Under the pieces are notes generated by a model. That model made no database searches and was not told the DNA's origin. It saw nothing but the letters and a program-made list of their open reading frames with translations. A stretch of 64,000 bases of DNA, taken from the NCBI RefSeq assembly GCF_004335015.1, contig NZ_RQRU01000007.1:6352-70351 (forward strand). Direction: 5' to 3'. The position numbers and the translations under genes are program-made. Shown here in pieces: positions 33,295-44,767 of the stretch (positions are counted from its first letter, which is position 1; the number at the start of each line of letters is the position of its first letter). Source of the DNA: Psychrobacter pygoscelis (GTDB lineage Bacteria; Pseudomonadota; Gammaproteobacteria; Pseudomonadales; Moraxellaceae).

Positions 33295-33930
33295 ATGTCT
33301 GCCTTCAATTGGTCAGCACTTGCTTTTTTATTGGCTGCCGTCGCCTTAGTCGTATTTATGCTAACGGTGCCTCGTCTACTGGGCGGGCGCTCAAAAGGGT
33401 CACAAAAAGAAGAAGTCTTTGAGTCAGGCGTTGTCGGAGCAGGCAGTGCTCGAATTCGTATGTCTGCAAAGTTCTACTTAGTGGCCATCTTCTTTGTCAT
33501 ATTTGATTTAGAGGCTTTATATCTATATGCCTATGCTGTCTCAGTACGTGAGACCGGGTGGGCAGGATTCATCGTAGCGACTGTATTTGTTGTGGATTTA
33601 TTGATTGGCTTGGTCTATGCGCTAAGCTTAGGCGCATTGAACTGGGCACCAGTAGATAAACTACGTAAAAACCGCGCTCGGGCAGTGTCCGCGCCGGCGA
33701 ATTTTAATTTGGCGGATATCACTAAGTTCGATGGGATTGATGAATTGCGCACTGACCCTACAGGTAAAGTACCTGCTCAATCGTCGGGGCAGATTAATGT
33801 GTCCAATGACATTGAAGCCAACCGTCAGCATCTGCGTAATATCGATCACATCAATAGCACAGGTAATGTGACCTCAGTGGACTTTAAAAGTGCTAAGACC
33901 TCATCGGTGCCTCCTAAGCCGCCCAGCTAG
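33295..33930 (+). CDS. nuoA: NADH-quinone oxidoreductase subunit A, with long C-terminal extension
   Basis: NuoA is a three-helix membrane subunit of complex I near the quinone site. The core (about 1-128) has KEEVFESGVVGAGSARIRM, the ND3-type loop, and FYLVAIFFVIFDLEALYLY. From about residue 130 to 211 there follows a polar extension with no counterpart in E. coli NuoA (147 residues). The nucleotide frame stays intact to the stop, so it appears translated. First gene of the 13-gene nuo operon. Confidence 0.95.
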   Translation: MSAFNWSALAFLLAAVALVVFMLTVPRLLGGRSKGSQKEEVFESGVVGAGSARIRMSAKFYLVAIFFVIFDLEALYLYAYAVSVRETGWAGFIVATVFVVDLLIGLVYALSLGALNWAPVDKLRKNRARAVSAPANFNLADITKFDGIDELRTDPTGKVPAQSSGQINVSNDIEANRQHLRNIDHINSTGNVTSVDFKSAKTSSVPPKPPS

Positions 33931-34044
33931 TAGCATTGGTAGCTTAAAGTAGTACGTGCCACACCGAGTTAGCAAAGACGCCTATCTTTTCAGAAGGCGT
34001 TTATAATGATAGTAGTCCAGCACCCAATCCAAAGGTGGTAAGTT

Positions 34045-34713
34045 ATGAAGTATACGTTGACCAAAGCCAATCCCGATGCGGAGACTTATCCAGCTCAGAC
34101 TCGTCAGACTGTCAACGACCCTATTGAAGATGAAGTGAATAAAAACGTCTTTATGGGCCGTTTAGAAGAGATGGTGAACGCGTCAGCTAACTGGGGGCGC
34201 AAGCATTCATTATGGCCTTTTAACTTTGGTACCTCATGCTGCTACGTTGAGTATGCGACCACTTTGACAGCGGTTCATGATTTATCCCGATTTGGTGCAG
34301 AAGTTATCCGTGCCTCGCCGCGTCAAGCCGATGTGATGATTGTCGCGGGAACCTGCTTTATCAAGATGGCACCCGTTATCCAACGTCTCTACGAGCAGAT
34401 GCTCGAGCCTAAGTGGGTTATCTCGATGGGCTCTTGTGCCAACTCTGGTGGCATGTATGATATCTATTCAGTTGTACAAGGCGTCGATAAAATCATCCCA
34501 GTTGATGTCTATGTGCCAGGCTGCCCGCCGCGTCCTGAGGCGCTGATTCAAGGACTTATGCTGCTACAAGACTCTATCAGTAAAGAGCGTCGGCCTTTAG
34601 GTATCCATGTCAATGATCAAGGTATCTATCAGCCACAGATGCTGCCTGAACGTGACCGCAAACAGGCAGATCGAATCGCTGTCAAAAATCTACGCAGCCC
34701 AGACAGTATTTAG
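34045..34713 (+). CDS. nuoB: NADH-quinone oxidoreductase subunit B
   Basis: NuoB carries cluster N2, which passes electrons to quinone. The ligand cysteines appear in [35 protein letters not shown] and [11 protein letters not shown]. Length 222 is normal. It is 114 bases after nuoA. Confidence 0.97.
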   Translation: MKYTLTKANPDAETYPAQTRQTVNDPIEDEVNKNVFMGRLEEMVNASANWGRKHSLWPFNFGTSCCYVEYATTLTAVHDLSRFGAEVIRASPRQADVMIVAGTCFIKMAPVIQRLYEQMLEPKWVISMGSCANSGGMYDIYSVVQGVDKIIPVDVYVPGCPPRPEALIQGLMLLQDSISKERRPLGIHVNDQGIYQPQMLPERDRKQADRIAVKNLRSPDSI

Positions 34714-34959
34714 TCTTCAAGAGGTTAAGTAGTATTTTGTAATACAGATTAGATAAAATTGAGATTAATTAGCTAGACAACCATCAGCAGTGTAGTAGAC
34801 GACCGTTATTCGACGAACCGTTAAGAGTTACATTGCTAGAGTTGTCATCGCCATTACTGAACGCTCTATTGTCGTCAATGTTCATGACCGTCATCACAAT
34901 CAATGACTGACGTCAGGGTTAATAATTGTCGTCAAGATTAATGAAGGAAGAAGCCATTC

Positions 34960-36735
34960 ATGGTCACGGTAGTTGAAAATAAAGATCCCGCAATCAGCCA
35001 GATCCCTGCAGTGATTAAAGAGCTTGGGCATCGCTATTCAGGTAAGTTTGTTCAGCAGCCGACTTGCGATGGTATTCCGACAGTCTGGGTCGCCCGTCAA
35101 GATTTACTTGATATCTTGATGTACCTTCGTACCCTACCAAAGCCTTATGTGATGCTGCTCGACCTGTCTGCGATGGATGAGCGGCTACGTCAGCACCGAG
35201 ATGGCCTGCCTGATAGCGACTTTACCGTGTTTTACCATCTTATGTCGTTAGAGCGAAATAGCGATATTCGCCTTAAAGTAGCGTTAAGCGAAGATGATCT
35301 AAGTGTGCCCACTGCCACCAATATTTGGCCCAATGCCAACTGGTATGAGCGTGAAGTCTGGGATATGTTTGGTATTGTCTTTGATGGTCATCCCCATTTA
35401 ACCCGCATACTATTGCCGAAGTACTGGGAAGGTCACCCCCTAAGAAAAGAGTATCATGCTCGTGCTACCGAATTTACTCCTTATTTCTTGAATGCTGCCA
35501 AACAACAGTTTGAACAAGAAAATCTACGATTCGTCCCTGAAGAGTGGGGCATGAAGCGCTCGGGCCGTGATGAGGACTTTATGTTCTTAAACTTAGGGCC
35601 AAACCATCCATCAGCTCACGGTGCGTTTCGCTTAGTGCTACAGCTCGATGGTGAAGAGATTATCGATTGTATCCCTGATATTGGCTACCATCACCGCGGG
35701 GCAGAAAAGATGGCTGAGCGCCAGACTTGGCACTCCTATATCCCTTATACCGATCGTATCGACTATCTTGGCGGTGTTATGAATGAGCTGCCTTATGTGA
35801 TGGCAGTCGAGCAGTTAGCAGGCATCACCGTACCACCGCGAGCGCAGACCATTCGTGTGATGATGAGCGAGTTCTTCCGAATCACCAATAATTTGTTGTA
35901 CTTTGGTACCTTTATTCAAGATGCAGGCGGTATGACGCCAGTATTCTATATGTTTACTGATCGGCAAAAGGCTTATGACGTCATCGAAGCGGTCACAGGC
36001 TACCGTATGCATCCGGCATGGTTCCGCATTGGCGGTACAGCGGCAGACTTACCACGTGGCTGGCATCGCTTGGTACGCGAGTTTTTGGACTGGATGCCTA
36101 AGCGTCTCGACGAGTATGTCAAAGCTGCTATGAAAAATAGTGTCTTACAAGGGCGTACGCAAAATGTAGCTCAGTATAATGCCAAGCAAGCTTTGGCTTG
36201 GGGCGTCACTGGTGCGGGGCTTCGTGCTACTGGCGTGGAGTTCGATCTGCGTAAAGCCCGTCCTTATATGGGCTATGAGAATTTCGACTTTGAAGTGCCA
36301 GTATTCCATAATGGCGATGCTTATGACCGCTGTATGGTCAAAATTGAAGAGATTCGTCAGTCGCTACGAATCATTCGTCAGTGCTTAGACAATATGCCGC
36401 AAGGTCCATATAAGGCGGATCACCCTCTTGCTGTTCCGCCACCAAAAGATCGCACCTTAAATGATATTGAGACCTTGATTAATCACTTTATCTCGGTATC
36501 TTGGGGGCCAGTAATGCCTGCGGGTGAAGCATCTATGATGGTGGAGGCGACAAAAGGCATTAATAGCTACTATATTACCTCAGACCGATCCACCATGAGC
36601 TACCGGACTCGAATTCGTACGCCAACATTCGCGCATCTCCAGCAGATGCCGTCTGTTATCAATGGCTCATTGGTATCAGATGCTATTATTTATTTGGCTT
36701 CTATTGATATTGTCATGGCCGATACGGATCGCTAA
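34960..36735 (+). CDS. nuoC: NADH-quinone oxidoreductase fused subunit C/D
   Basis: The fused 30-kDa (C) and 49-kDa (D) subunits form the connecting module and quinone pocket of complex I. The C part (about 1-200) shows [20 protein letters not shown]. The D part begins near 205 with [14 protein letters not shown] and includes [13 protein letters not shown], and ends DIVMADTDR. The fusion (591 residues) is as in E. coli and Pseudomonas. The 246-base spacer before it has the direct repeat ATTGTCGTCAA at about 34868 and 34925, of unknown meaning. Confidence 0.97.
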   Translation: MVTVVENKDPAISQIPAVIKELGHRYSGKFVQQPTCDGIPTVWVARQDLLDILMYLRTLPKPYVMLLDLSAMDERLRQHRDGLPDSDFTVFYHLMSLERNSDIRLKVALSEDDLSVPTATNIWPNANWYEREVWDMFGIVFDGHPHLTRILLPKYWEGHPLRKEYHARATEFTPYFLNAAKQQFEQENLRFVPEEWGMKRSGRDEDFMFLNLGPNHPSAHGAFRLVLQLDGEEIIDCIPDIGYHHRGAEKMAERQTWHSYIPYTDRIDYLGGVMNELPYVMAVEQLAGITVPPRAQTIRVMMSEFFRITNNLLYFGTFIQDAGGMTPVFYMFTDRQKAYDVIEAVTGYRMHPAWFRIGGTAADLPRGWHRLVREFLDWMPKRLDEYVKAAMKNSVLQGRTQNVAQYNAKQALAWGVTGAGLRATGVEFDLRKARPYMGYENFDFEVPVFHNGDAYDRCMVKIEEIRQSLRIIRQCLDNMPQGPYKADHPLAVPPPKDRTLNDIETLINHFISVSWGPVMPAGEASMMVEATKGINSYYITSDRSTMSYRTRIRTPTFAHLQQMPSVINGSLVSDAIIYLASIDIVMADTDR

Positions 36736-36865
36736 ATTTAACAAGATAGTGGTCAAAAAGATTGACTATAGTGGTACAAGACGACTTGTAGATATTCATT
36801 ATTATTACCAGCAATGCCGATTAAGGCTACGCCCGTAAGTAAAGCCTGCTAGTAAAGAGAGAGCC

Positions 36866-37378
36866 ATGATTAAGATTGTTTCTGACAAAGCGCCCACGGT
36901 AGATATTCACAGTATATTGACGACTGATGAGATAGCGGCGATTCATGAGTTTATGAATCATTACCCGCAGTCCCGCGCCGCTTCATTAGATGCCCTAAAA
37001 ATCGTGCAAAAACGTAACGGCTGGGTGAATGATGCGCAGGTCAATGCCATCGCTAATATCTTAGATGTGCCTGTTACGGATATCGAAGGGGTAGCGACTT
37101 TCTTTAACCGGATATATCGCTCACCAGTTGGTCGTCACGTCATCTTAATCTGTGATTCAGTGGCCTGCTACTTAACTGGCTACGAAGCGCTCAGTGCTGA
37201 GCTAAAGCGGCAGCTGGGTATCAACTACGGTCAGACCACAACTGATGGCCGCTTTACCTTATTACCAATCTGCTGCTTGGGCAATTGTGACAAGGGACCG
37301 GCCGTATTAATAGATGAAGATACCTATGGCCCAGTGACCCCTGATGAAGTCGCACAGCTACTGGAGTTATACCCATGA
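36866..37378 (+). CDS. nuoE: NADH-quinone oxidoreductase subunit E
   Basis: NuoE holds the [2Fe-2S] cluster N1a of the NADH module. Its ligands are Cys96 and Cys101 ([12 protein letters not shown]) and the later [11 protein letters not shown]. Length 170 is normal. The stop overlaps the nuoF start by four bases (ATGA), indicating coupled translation. Confidence 0.96.
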   Translation: MIKIVSDKAPTVDIHSILTTDEIAAIHEFMNHYPQSRAASLDALKIVQKRNGWVNDAQVNAIANILDVPVTDIEGVATFFNRIYRSPVGRHVILICDSVACYLTGYEALSAELKRQLGINYGQTTTDGRFTLLPICCLGNCDKGPAVLIDEDTYGPVTPDEVAQLLELYP

Positions 37379-38811
37379 GTTTATCGTTATCTGAGCAGTT
37401 AGAAGCCCGCCGTCAAGGCCGCGCTCCTAGTCAATTGAATTCGCAGCGTGTGCCTATCTATGGCGATAAGGCCTCAGCGACTAGTGAGACACGACCTCTG
37501 ACTTGGCGACTGGCACATCATGATGCAGTGCTGGATCTGGCCACTTATCAGTCTTTAAAAGGATTTGAGGGGCTAAAAGTTGCTCTAAATCAGTCCGCTA
37601 AGGAGACCTTGGGCACGATTAAAGATGCTGTGGTCAAAGGCCGTGGCGGTGCAGGCTTCCCAGCGGGACTGAAATGGACCTTTATGTCGCCACCAGATGG
37701 CGGCCCACGCTATCTTATTTGTAATGCAGATGAGATGGAGCCGGGTACTTTTAAAGATCGCCTACTGATGGAGCGTCTACCCTTTCAACTTATCGAAGGG
37801 ATGCTCATCTCCGCTTATGCCATTGGGGCAAACGCTGGGTATATCTTTATCCGCGGTGAGTATATTCTCGCTGCTGAGCGCTTGAATGCTGCTCTGGATG
37901 AGCTGCGCGAGCATAACCTTCTTGGCGATAATATCTTAGGGTCGGACTTTAGCTTTGATCTGCATGTTCATACGGGTGCTGGCCGCTATATTTGCGGTGA
38001 AGAGACCGCATTGATTAACTGCCTTGAGGGTCGCCGAGCCAATCCGCGAACCAAGCCACCATTCCCGCAAGTATCGGGCGCTTGGGGGAGACCAACGGTG
38101 GTGAATAACGTTGAGACGTTAAATAATATGCCAGCGATTATGCTTCACGGTAGTGACTGGTATAAGTCGTTGCCAAAAGCGCGAGGCAAATCTGAGACAC
38201 CAGGTACTAAGATCTTCGGCTGCTCAGGACTGGTTAATGACCCTGGGCTATGGGAGTTACCATTTGGCTATACTGCCCGTGAGATTATTGAAGACTTTGC
38301 AGGCGGTATGAAAGAAGGTCGTAAGCTAAAAGCATGGCTGCCAGGCGGCGCCTCGACTGACTTTTTGACCAGTGAGCATCTGGATGTGGTCATGGACTTT
38401 GATAGCATTCAAGGCGCGGGTAGCCGGATGGGAACGGGGCTTATCATGGTCGTCGATGAGTCACAAGACATGGTGACACTACAGCAAAATTTACAGATAT
38501 TCTTCCAGCGCGAGTCTTGCGGCTGGTGCACGCCTTGCCGCGACGGGCTACCATGGGGCGTCAAAATACTTGATGCTATTAACAATGGTCAGGGCCAGCT
38601 TGGTGACGTTGAGAAACTAGAAGGCTTAACTCGAGATCTCTGGCTTGGTAAGACGTTTTGTGCTCATGCGCCCGGTGCTATGGAGCCGCTAATGAGCGCG
38701 CTAAAGTACTTTAGACCTGAATTTGACCAAAAGATTGAGCGAGCCATTGGCGTAGACGTCATTGATGCCGCCCAGCAACACAATCCAGCCCAAACCCAAG
38801 TAGCGAAATAG
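37375..38811 (+). CDS. nuoF: NADH-quinone oxidoreductase subunit F
   Basis: NuoF binds NADH and FMN and carries cluster N3. The NADH-binding [13 protein letters not shown] begins at 89, the FMN-site region has [10 protein letters not shown] and [11 protein letters not shown], and the [4Fe-4S] ligands are in [11 protein letters not shown] (Cys382, 385, 388) with a later Cys in KTFCAHAPG. Length 478. It is followed after 9 bases by nuoG. Confidence 0.97.
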   Translation: MSLSLSEQLEARRQGRAPSQLNSQRVPIYGDKASATSETRPLTWRLAHHDAVLDLATYQSLKGFEGLKVALNQSAKETLGTIKDAVVKGRGGAGFPAGLKWTFMSPPDGGPRYLICNADEMEPGTFKDRLLMERLPFQLIEGMLISAYAIGANAGYIFIRGEYILAAERLNAALDELREHNLLGDNILGSDFSFDLHVHTGAGRYICGEETALINCLEGRRANPRTKPPFPQVSGAWGRPTVVNNVETLNNMPAIMLHGSDWYKSLPKARGKSETPGTKIFGCSGLVNDPGLWELPFGYTAREIIEDFAGGMKEGRKLKAWLPGGASTDFLTSEHLDVVMDFDSIQGAGSRMGTGLIMVVDESQDMVTLQQNLQIFFQRESCGWCTPCRDGLPWGVKILDAINNGQGQLGDVEKLEGLTRDLWLGKTFCAHAPGAMEPLMSALKYFRPEFDQKIERAIGVDVIDAAQQHNPAQTQVAK

Positions 38812-38820
38812 GAGAGCGGC

Positions 38821-41800
38821 ATGGCAGTCATACATATAGATGGCAAAAGCGTCGAAGTCGATGGCGCGGACAATCTGCTTCAGGCTTGTTTGTCACTAGG
38901 CATTGACGTTCCTTATTTTTGCTACCATCCTGCATTAGGGTCGGTCGGCTCATGTCGCCAATGTGCGGTCAAGCAGTACAACAATAAAGAGGATTATGAG
39001 GCCGGAAAAGGCCGCTTGGTCATGTCTTGTATGGTCGCGCCAACCGATGATATGTATATCTCAGTGGATGATAAAGAGGCCAAAGCCTTTCGTCAGTCGA
39101 TCGTCGAATTCTTAATGACCAACCACCCCCATGACTGCCCAACCTGTGAAGAGGGCGGTCACTGTCATCTACAAGACATGACCTACATGTCAGGGCATAG
39201 TCGTCGTCGATACCGTTTCACTAAGCGTACCCATCACAACCAATATCTAGGGCCGTTTATCGCCCATGAGATGAACCGCTGTATTGCGTGTTATCGCTGC
39301 GTTCGCTTCTATAAAGACTATGCCGGAGGCGAGGACCTAGGCGTTTATGCGTCGAACAATCGCGTCTATTTTGGCCGAGATAGCGATGGGCAGTTTGAAA
39401 GTGAGTTCTCAGGCAACTTAACTGAGGTCTGCCCGACAGGTGTGTTTACTGATAGCACCCACTCTGAGCGCTATAACCGTAAATGGGATATGCAGTACGC
39501 GCCGAGTATCTGTCACGGCTGCTCAGCAGGCTGTAATATCTCACCAGGTGAGCGTTATGGTGAGCTGCGCCGAATAGAGAACCGCTATAATGGCGAGGTC
39601 AATGGCTATTTCTTGTGTGATCGTGGCCGTTTTGGCTATGGTTATGTCAACCGTGACGATCGTCCTGTGCAAGCTCTTGAGCGCATCAACGACAAGCACG
39701 TCAAGATCAATCTAGACTACGCCCTAGAGGAGTCTGTCAAGCGCATCAAGGGTAAAACGCTTATTGGCATTGGCTCACCCAGAGCCAGCCTTGAGACCAA
39801 CTTTGCACTCAAAAACCTAGTCGGCTTTGACAACTTCTCTACAGGTCTGAACCACCAGCAGCAAGCGCTAGTAAATAAGACGATTGAGGTGCTAAGTACT
39901 GAGGGCATTTATAACCCGAGCTTGGATGATATCGAGAGTCATGATGCCGTATTGATCTTAGGTGAGGACATTACTCAGACTTCATCTCGTGTGGCACTGT
40001 CAGTGCGTCAAGCAGCAAAGAATAAAGCCCTTAAAATGGCCGCTGCATTGAAGACGCAAGAGTGGCTAGCAGAACCCGTCCAGCGTATTGGTCAAAAACA
40101 ATACAGCCCGGTCTACGTGGTAGACGTCGTACAGACCAAGCTTGATGATATAAGTAAGGTCAGCTGTGTCGCAACTCCTGAAGATATTGTGAGCTTAGGC
40201 TTCGCAGTTGCCTCTGCGCTTAATGAGCTGCCAAATGATTTAGACGAGATTGAGCAAAGCGCCGATGCGTACGATCACTCATCAGAGCAATCTCAGCGAA
40301 ACGCTGATGATCCAATGACTCAGTTGGCGCAGCAAATTGCTTGTGACTTACTCTTAGCGGATAAGCCATTAGTTGTCTCTGGTTGTAGCCTATCTTCAAT
40401 TGCCTTACTAGAGGCCGCGGCGCAGGTGACTCAGTCTCTGACCCAAAAGCGGCAGGCTATTAAGGAGGCAGAGCGTCAGCGTGTTGAAGAGCACAACAAA
40501 AAGGTCGAAATGGCTGAGCAGCGTAGCAAAACTGACCAACCAGATGAAGACAAAGAGCTGGCCGCTAAGCCTGAAAAATCGCAAACGGACACTGATAAAG
40601 AAGCCCAAGATAATGTAGAGCGTGAGCCGGCCGAGAAGCTTGAGCTAAAAGAAGTCAATAAAGACTATATAGCGCAAGCCAGTATCTATCTGACTGTTCC
40701 TGATGCCAATAGCATCGGTGTCTGTATGCTAGGCGGCAAATCCGTAGAAGAGATATTGGCCCAAGATTTCGATGTGGTTATTGTGGCGGAGAATCAGCTG
40801 ACCGATGCCATTAGTGTCGAAAAGCTATCGCAACTGCTTAATAATAAAACCGTCATCGCCGTTGATCATCAGTTACTAGATTGGCATCGTTATGTCGATA
40901 TCGTCCTTCCTGCCGCCAGCTTTGCTGAAGCTGACGGTACTTTAATCTCAGCAGAAGGCCGCGCTCAGCGCTTCTTCCAAGTTTATGACAATACTTATTA
41001 CCATCCTCTAAGCTGCATTAAAGAAGGTTGGCGCTGGCTTCATGCAGTACATAGCTACATAGAGGAGACTGATATTGACTGGACTCAATTAGATGATGTC
41101 ATTAATGCCCTAATTGAGACGCATCCAAAGCTTGCGGCCATAAGAGATGCGTCGCCGAGTGCTGACTACCGCATAAGTGGTCTGAAGATCGCTCGTGAGC
41201 CGCGGCGCTACTCGGGACGTACGGCGATGCGTGCGCCACTGTCCGTCCATGAGCCCATGCAGCCTAAAGATTTAGATACCGCCTTGACCTTTTCAATGGA
41301 AGGCTACAGCGGTGATAAGACACCAAGCGCGATGATTCCATTTGCCCAAGCACCAGGCTGGAACTCCCCGCAAGCGTGGAATAAGTATCAAGATAAGGTC
41401 GGCGGTCATCTCAAAAATGGCGACCCTGGCGTGCGAATATTTGACCAATTACCGCGCTTACCTAGCCGTCAATATATCGCGCCGCTGCCTACATCGTCGA
41501 CTACTGACTTACAGCAAGGACAAGCTAAGCTCGTGCCTATTTATAATATATTTGCCAGCTCGCCTATGGCTGTTAGAAGCCCAGTCGTCGCAGCACAATT
41601 GCCAGAGCCAGCTTGGCTTGTCGGTGCAGATGATGCAGCTAATTGGTCTTTATTAGAAGGGGAGTATCTACAGATAGAGACTGATGGTCAGCAGATGACC
41701 TTGCCTGTGATGGTGGTGCCTTATTTGGCAGAGGGCTGTATTGGCTACCCTGTCGGTCAGGTGAATATAGTGCATCCTATGCTACCTGCGACTGTGCACA

Positions 41801-41883
41801 AAGTCGATGCGCCGCCAGCAAAAGTAAGCGCGGAAACACATGGCCATGATGACGGCGCTGCCACCAGCGCGCAGGAGGTATAA
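38821..41883 (+). CDS. nuoG: NADH-quinone oxidoreductase subunit G, with charged insertion
   Basis: NuoG carries several iron-sulfur clusters of the NADH module. Seen are the N1b ligands ([16 protein letters not shown]), the N5 ligands [14 protein letters not shown], the N4 ligands [10 protein letters not shown] with CPTGVF, and CHGCSAGCN for the N7 cluster found in only some bacteria. Residues about 541-620 form a Glu/Lys/Gln-rich, probably coiled-coil insertion within the molybdopterin-oxidoreductase-like part. At 1020 residues it exceeds E. coli NuoG (about 908). GGAG precedes the ATG. Confidence 0.95.
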   Translation: MAVIHIDGKSVEVDGADNLLQACLSLGIDVPYFCYHPALGSVGSCRQCAVKQYNNKEDYEAGKGRLVMSCMVAPTDDMYISVDDKEAKAFRQSIVEFLMTNHPHDCPTCEEGGHCHLQDMTYMSGHSRRRYRFTKRTHHNQYLGPFIAHEMNRCIACYRCVRFYKDYAGGEDLGVYASNNRVYFGRDSDGQFESEFSGNLTEVCPTGVFTDSTHSERYNRKWDMQYAPSICHGCSAGCNISPGERYGELRRIENRYNGEVNGYFLCDRGRFGYGYVNRDDRPVQALERINDKHVKINLDYALEESVKRIKGKTLIGIGSPRASLETNFALKNLVGFDNFSTGLNHQQQALVNKTIEVLSTEGIYNPSLDDIESHDAVLILGEDITQTSSRVALSVRQAAKNKALKMAAALKTQEWLAEPVQRIGQKQYSPVYVVDVVQTKLDDISKVSCVATPEDIVSLGFAVASALNELPNDLDEIEQSADAYDHSSEQSQRNADDPMTQLAQQIACDLLLADKPLVVSGCSLSSIALLEAAAQVTQSLTQKRQAIKEAERQRVEEHNKKVEMAEQRSKTDQPDEDKELAAKPEKSQTDTDKEAQDNVEREPAEKLELKEVNKDYIAQASIYLTVPDANSIGVCMLGGKSVEEILAQDFDVVIVAENQLTDAISVEKLSQLLNNKTVIAVDHQLLDWHRYVDIVLPAASFAEADGTLISAEGRAQRFFQVYDNTYYHPLSCIKEGWRWLHAVHSYIEETDIDWTQLDDVINALIETHPKLAAIRDASPSADYRISGLKIAREPRRYSGRTAMRAPLSVHEPMQPKDLDTALTFSMEGYSGDKTPSAMIPFAQAPGWNSPQAWNKYQDKVGGHLKNGDPGVRIFDQLPRLPSRQYIAPLPTSSTTDLQQGQAKLVPIYNIFASSPMAVRSPVVAAQLPEPAWLVGADDAANWSLLEGEYLQIETDGQQMTLPVMVVPYLAEGCIGYPVGQVNIVHPMLPATVHKVDAPPAKVSAETHGHDDGAATSAQEV

Positions 41884-41884
41884 T

Positions 41885-42919
41885 ATGCAAGTGACTCGTA
41901 TTATTCCTGATGTGCCAAGCTTTTTGGCAAATACCTTAAGCTACGAAGCTTGGACCATATTATTTATGGTCGTGCAGTCAATATTTATATTTTTGGTCAT
42001 CGTTATCGTTGCTGCCTTAATGATTATTTATGAGCGTCGAATGTTGGCGTTGTGGCAGGACCGTTACGGTCCGAACCGTGTGGGACCATTTGGCTCGTTG
42101 CAGCTGGTCGCGGATATGCTCAAAATCTTCTTCAAGGAAGATTGGACCCCTAAGTTTACCGATAAGTTCATTTTCACCCTAGCGCCTGCGGTCGCTATGT
42201 TCACCGCATTGGCTTCCTTTACCATTATTCCTATCTCGCCAACCATGGGCGTAGCGGATTGGAATATCGGTATATTGTTTTTCTTCGCTATGGCGGGAAT
42301 AGCCGTCTATGCGGTGATGTTTGGTGGTTGGGCATCAGCGAATAAATATTCACTACTAGGTGGTCTACGCTCTGCCGCGCAGACAATCAGCTACGAAGTA
42401 TTCTTGGGCCTATCTTTAATGGGCGTCGTAGCGATGACTGGGTCATTTAACCTGCGCGAGATCGTCGAGTCGCAAGTGCATGGCTGGTATATTATTCCGC
42501 AGTTTTTAGGCTTTTTGACCTTTGTGGTTGCTGGCGTCGCAGTTACCCACAGACACCCCTTTGATCAGCCAGAAGCTGAGCAAGAGCTGGCCGAAGGTTA
42601 CCATGTAGAATATTCTGGCATGAAGTTTGGGATGTTTTTTATTGGTGAGTACGTCAATGTGGTCCTAATCTCTGCCTTGATGACTTGCCTATTCTTCGGC
42701 GGCTGGCTCGCGCCCTTTAATCTCAATATTCCATTTGTGCCGCCAGCCTTCTGGTTTATGATCAAAACCCTATTTTTTATGACCATGTTTATCTTAGCGC
42801 GTGGATCGCTTATGCGGCCACGATATGATCAAGTAATGAATTTTGGCTGGAAGATTTGTTTGCCAGTGACACTATTTAACTTACTGGCTACCGCCGCTGT
42901 CATCTTGATGCTTCAATAA
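41885..42919 (+). CDS. nuoH: NADH-quinone oxidoreductase subunit H
   Basis: NuoH is the eight-helix membrane subunit that forms the quinone chamber entrance. It has [20 protein letters not shown] near residue 45, and a loop with [21 protein letters not shown] start it at the ATG at 41885, one base after the nuoG stop, because AGGAGG stands 8 bases before; the frame is open further upstream inside nuoG. Length 344. Confidence 0.96.
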   Translation: MQVTRIIPDVPSFLANTLSYEAWTILFMVVQSIFIFLVIVIVAALMIIYERRMLALWQDRYGPNRVGPFGSLQLVADMLKIFFKEDWTPKFTDKFIFTLAPAVAMFTALASFTIIPISPTMGVADWNIGILFFFAMAGIAVYAVMFGGWASANKYSLLGGLRSAAQTISYEVFLGLSLMGVVAMTGSFNLREIVESQVHGWYIIPQFLGFLTFVVAGVAVTHRHPFDQPEAEQELAEGYHVEYSGMKFGMFFIGEYVNVVLISALMTCLFFGGWLAPFNLNIPFVPPAFWFMIKTLFFMTMFILARGSLMRPRYDQVMNFGWKICLPVTLFNLLATAAVILMLQ

Positions 42920-42947
42920 GCCTGCGCTGCTAAGGAGAAGACCTGTT

Positions 42948-43496
42948 ATGTTTACTGCCTTAAAAAAGACCGTCGTTGGCATATTCACCATCGTACGCTC
43001 AATGTGGATGGTCAATAGCCACGCGCTCAGACCACGCGATACCATCTTGTATCCTGAGCAGCCAGTGCCCGTGCCGCCACGCTTTCGTGGTCGTATCGTA
43101 TTGACTCGTGACCCTGATGGGGATGAGCGCTGCGTCGCGTGCAACCTTTGCGCCGTAGCCTGTCCTGTCGCCTGTATTTCGCTACAAAAAGCAGAGCGCG
43201 ATGATGGCCGCTGGTATCCTGAGTTTTTTCGGATTAATTTTTCGCGCTGTATCTTTTGCGGTATGTGCGAAGAAGCTTGCCCAACGACAGCGATTCAGCT
43301 GACGCCTGATTTTGAGCTGGGCGAATATGTTCGGCAAAATCTTGTCTATGAAAAAGAGCATTTATTAATATCTGGGCCGGGCAAATATCCAGACTATAAC
43401 TATTACCGAGTGACTGGCATGGCTATTGCTGAAAAGCCTAAAGGTGCAGCCCAAAATGAGGCAGAGCCTGTGGATCTAAGGAGCTTGTTGCCATGA
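42948..43496 (+). CDS. nuoI: NADH-quinone oxidoreductase subunit I
   Basis: NuoI carries two [4Fe-4S] clusters, N6a and N6b. Both ferredoxin motifs are present: [16 protein letters not shown] and [16 protein letters not shown]. Length 182. Its stop overlaps the nuoJ start by four bases. Confidence 0.97.
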   Translation: MFTALKKTVVGIFTIVRSMWMVNSHALRPRDTILYPEQPVPVPPRFRGRIVLTRDPDGDERCVACNLCAVACPVACISLQKAERDDGRWYPEFFRINFSRCIFCGMCEEACPTTAIQLTPDFELGEYVRQNLVYEKEHLLISGPGKYPDYNYYRVTGMAIAEKPKGAAQNEAEPVDLRSLLP

Positions 43497-44242
43497 TGGA
43501 GTTATTTACTAGTGGTATCGACCACAGCGCGCAAATTGGCTTTTATGCCTTAGCAGCAGTAGCGATTATCGCTAGCCTGCGCGTGATTACTCATGCCAAT
43601 CCAGTACATGCCATATTATCGATGATTGTGTCGTTATTATCGGTCGCAGGTATCTTCTTTATTCTAGGCGCTCCCTTTGCTGGTGCTCTAGAAATCATTG
43701 TCTATGCCGGCGCTATCTTAGTACTTTTTGTCTTTGTGATAATGATGCTTAATTTAGGCATAGCCAATGAGGCGCGAGAGAAAAGCTGGCTGTCTTCCAA
43801 GGTGTGGGCAGTACCAACAGGCCTGACGGCAATTATTGCTACCGTCCTTTTTGCCATGATTGGTCTTGGCAGTCCAGCACCACATGGCGGTGCTGCTCAG
43901 GCACTTCCGGCTTTAATTGGTGCTAGTACGGTCTCTGCTAAAGCCGTGGGCACGTCATTATTTAGTACCTACCTTATGTTGGTCGAAGTGGCGGCTTTAT
44001 TATTGCTTGCTGCTCTCGTTGCTGCCTATCATTTGGGTAAAAAAGCGCTTGATGATGAGAATGTCAGTCATAGCAGTCAGCTGCTCAACTCGCAAATTAA
44101 TAGTAACAATAGGGGCGATAGCGATGATGTTACCAGCTCCACCAAAGAGTCGCTGAAAAAAAGTGACTCTTATGAATATCAGCCAATAGATGCCAAAGAC
44201 TATGTCGGTGTTCAGCGCGTTGTGAATAAGGAGATAGACTAA
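43493..44242 (+). CDS. nuoJ: NADH-quinone oxidoreductase subunit J, with C-terminal extension
   Basis: NuoJ is a five-helix membrane subunit of complex I. The core has [18 protein letters not shown] and [20 protein letters not shown]. From about residue 184 a polar, Ser/Asp/Asn-rich tail of about 65 residues follows, absent from E. coli NuoJ (184 residues). The nuoK start shares a base with its stop (TAATG). Confidence 0.94.
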   Translation: MMELFTSGIDHSAQIGFYALAAVAIIASLRVITHANPVHAILSMIVSLLSVAGIFFILGAPFAGALEIIVYAGAILVLFVFVIMMLNLGIANEAREKSWLSSKVWAVPTGLTAIIATVLFAMIGLGSPAPHGGAAQALPALIGASTVSAKAVGTSLFSTYLMLVEVAALLLLAALVAAYHLGKKALDDENVSHSSQLLNSQINSNNRGDSDDVTSSTKESLKKSDSYEYQPIDAKDYVGVQRVVNKEID

Positions 44243-44763
44243 TGGCCCAGACCGTAACGACAGCAGAAGTTGAGTCTGCACCATTTTCACATATGGTCAA
44301 TCAGGGTACTAGTGTGCAAGCTGCGTCTAGTACCGCTTATAGTGAGCCTGTACAGTCTTCTGATGCTGAACGATTAGCCGATGGCAATTTAGCGAGCTTA
44401 CAGTCGCATGAGGCTGTCACGGTAGTGCCAGCTGTACAAGATGGCGCTGCAGTGTTAGCACCGATTCCTATGAGTCACGGGCTGATATTGGCGGGTCTAT
44501 TATTCGCCATTGGTCTTTGCGGAGTTATGGTGCGTCGTAACTTCTTATTTATGCTCATGAGTCTAGAGATTATGATGAATGCCGCTGCCCTTGCCTTTAT
44601 TGTAGGGGGTAGCCGCTGGGTTAATCCTGATGGTCAGATTATGTTTATCTTTATCTTAACCCTAGCCGCCGCAGAGGCCGCGATTGGTCTGGCTATTTTA
44701 TTGCAGTTTTATCATAAGCGCGGACATCTCGATGTCGATAGCGCCAATGAGATGAAAGGATGA
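44242..44763 (+). CDS. nuoK: NADH-quinone oxidoreductase subunit K, with N-terminal extension
   Basis: NuoK is a three-helix proton-channel subunit. The core starts at about residue 77 ([19 protein letters not shown]) and keeps the membrane glutamates in [13 protein letters not shown] and [11 protein letters not shown]. Before it lie 76 polar residues not found in normal NuoK (100 residues). AAGGAGATAG precedes the ATG at 44242, while the internal ATG at 44470 has no ribosome site, so the extension is probably translated. It would have to cross or sit beside the membrane, as the family N-terminus is periplasmic. Confidence 0.92.
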   Translation: MAQTVTTAEVESAPFSHMVNQGTSVQAASSTAYSEPVQSSDAERLADGNLASLQSHEAVTVVPAVQDGAAVLAPIPMSHGLILAGLLFAIGLCGVMVRRNFLFMLMSLEIMMNAAALAFIVGGSRWVNPDGQIMFIFILTLAAAEAAIGLAILLQFYHKRGHLDVDSANEMKG

Positions 44764-44767
44764 TGAC

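Noticed and set aside
41840..41884. An earlier nuoH start that would overlap nuoG by 44 bases.
   Set aside because: The ATG at 41885 has a strong AGGAGG site and matches the family start; the extra residues are out-of-frame nuoG sequence.
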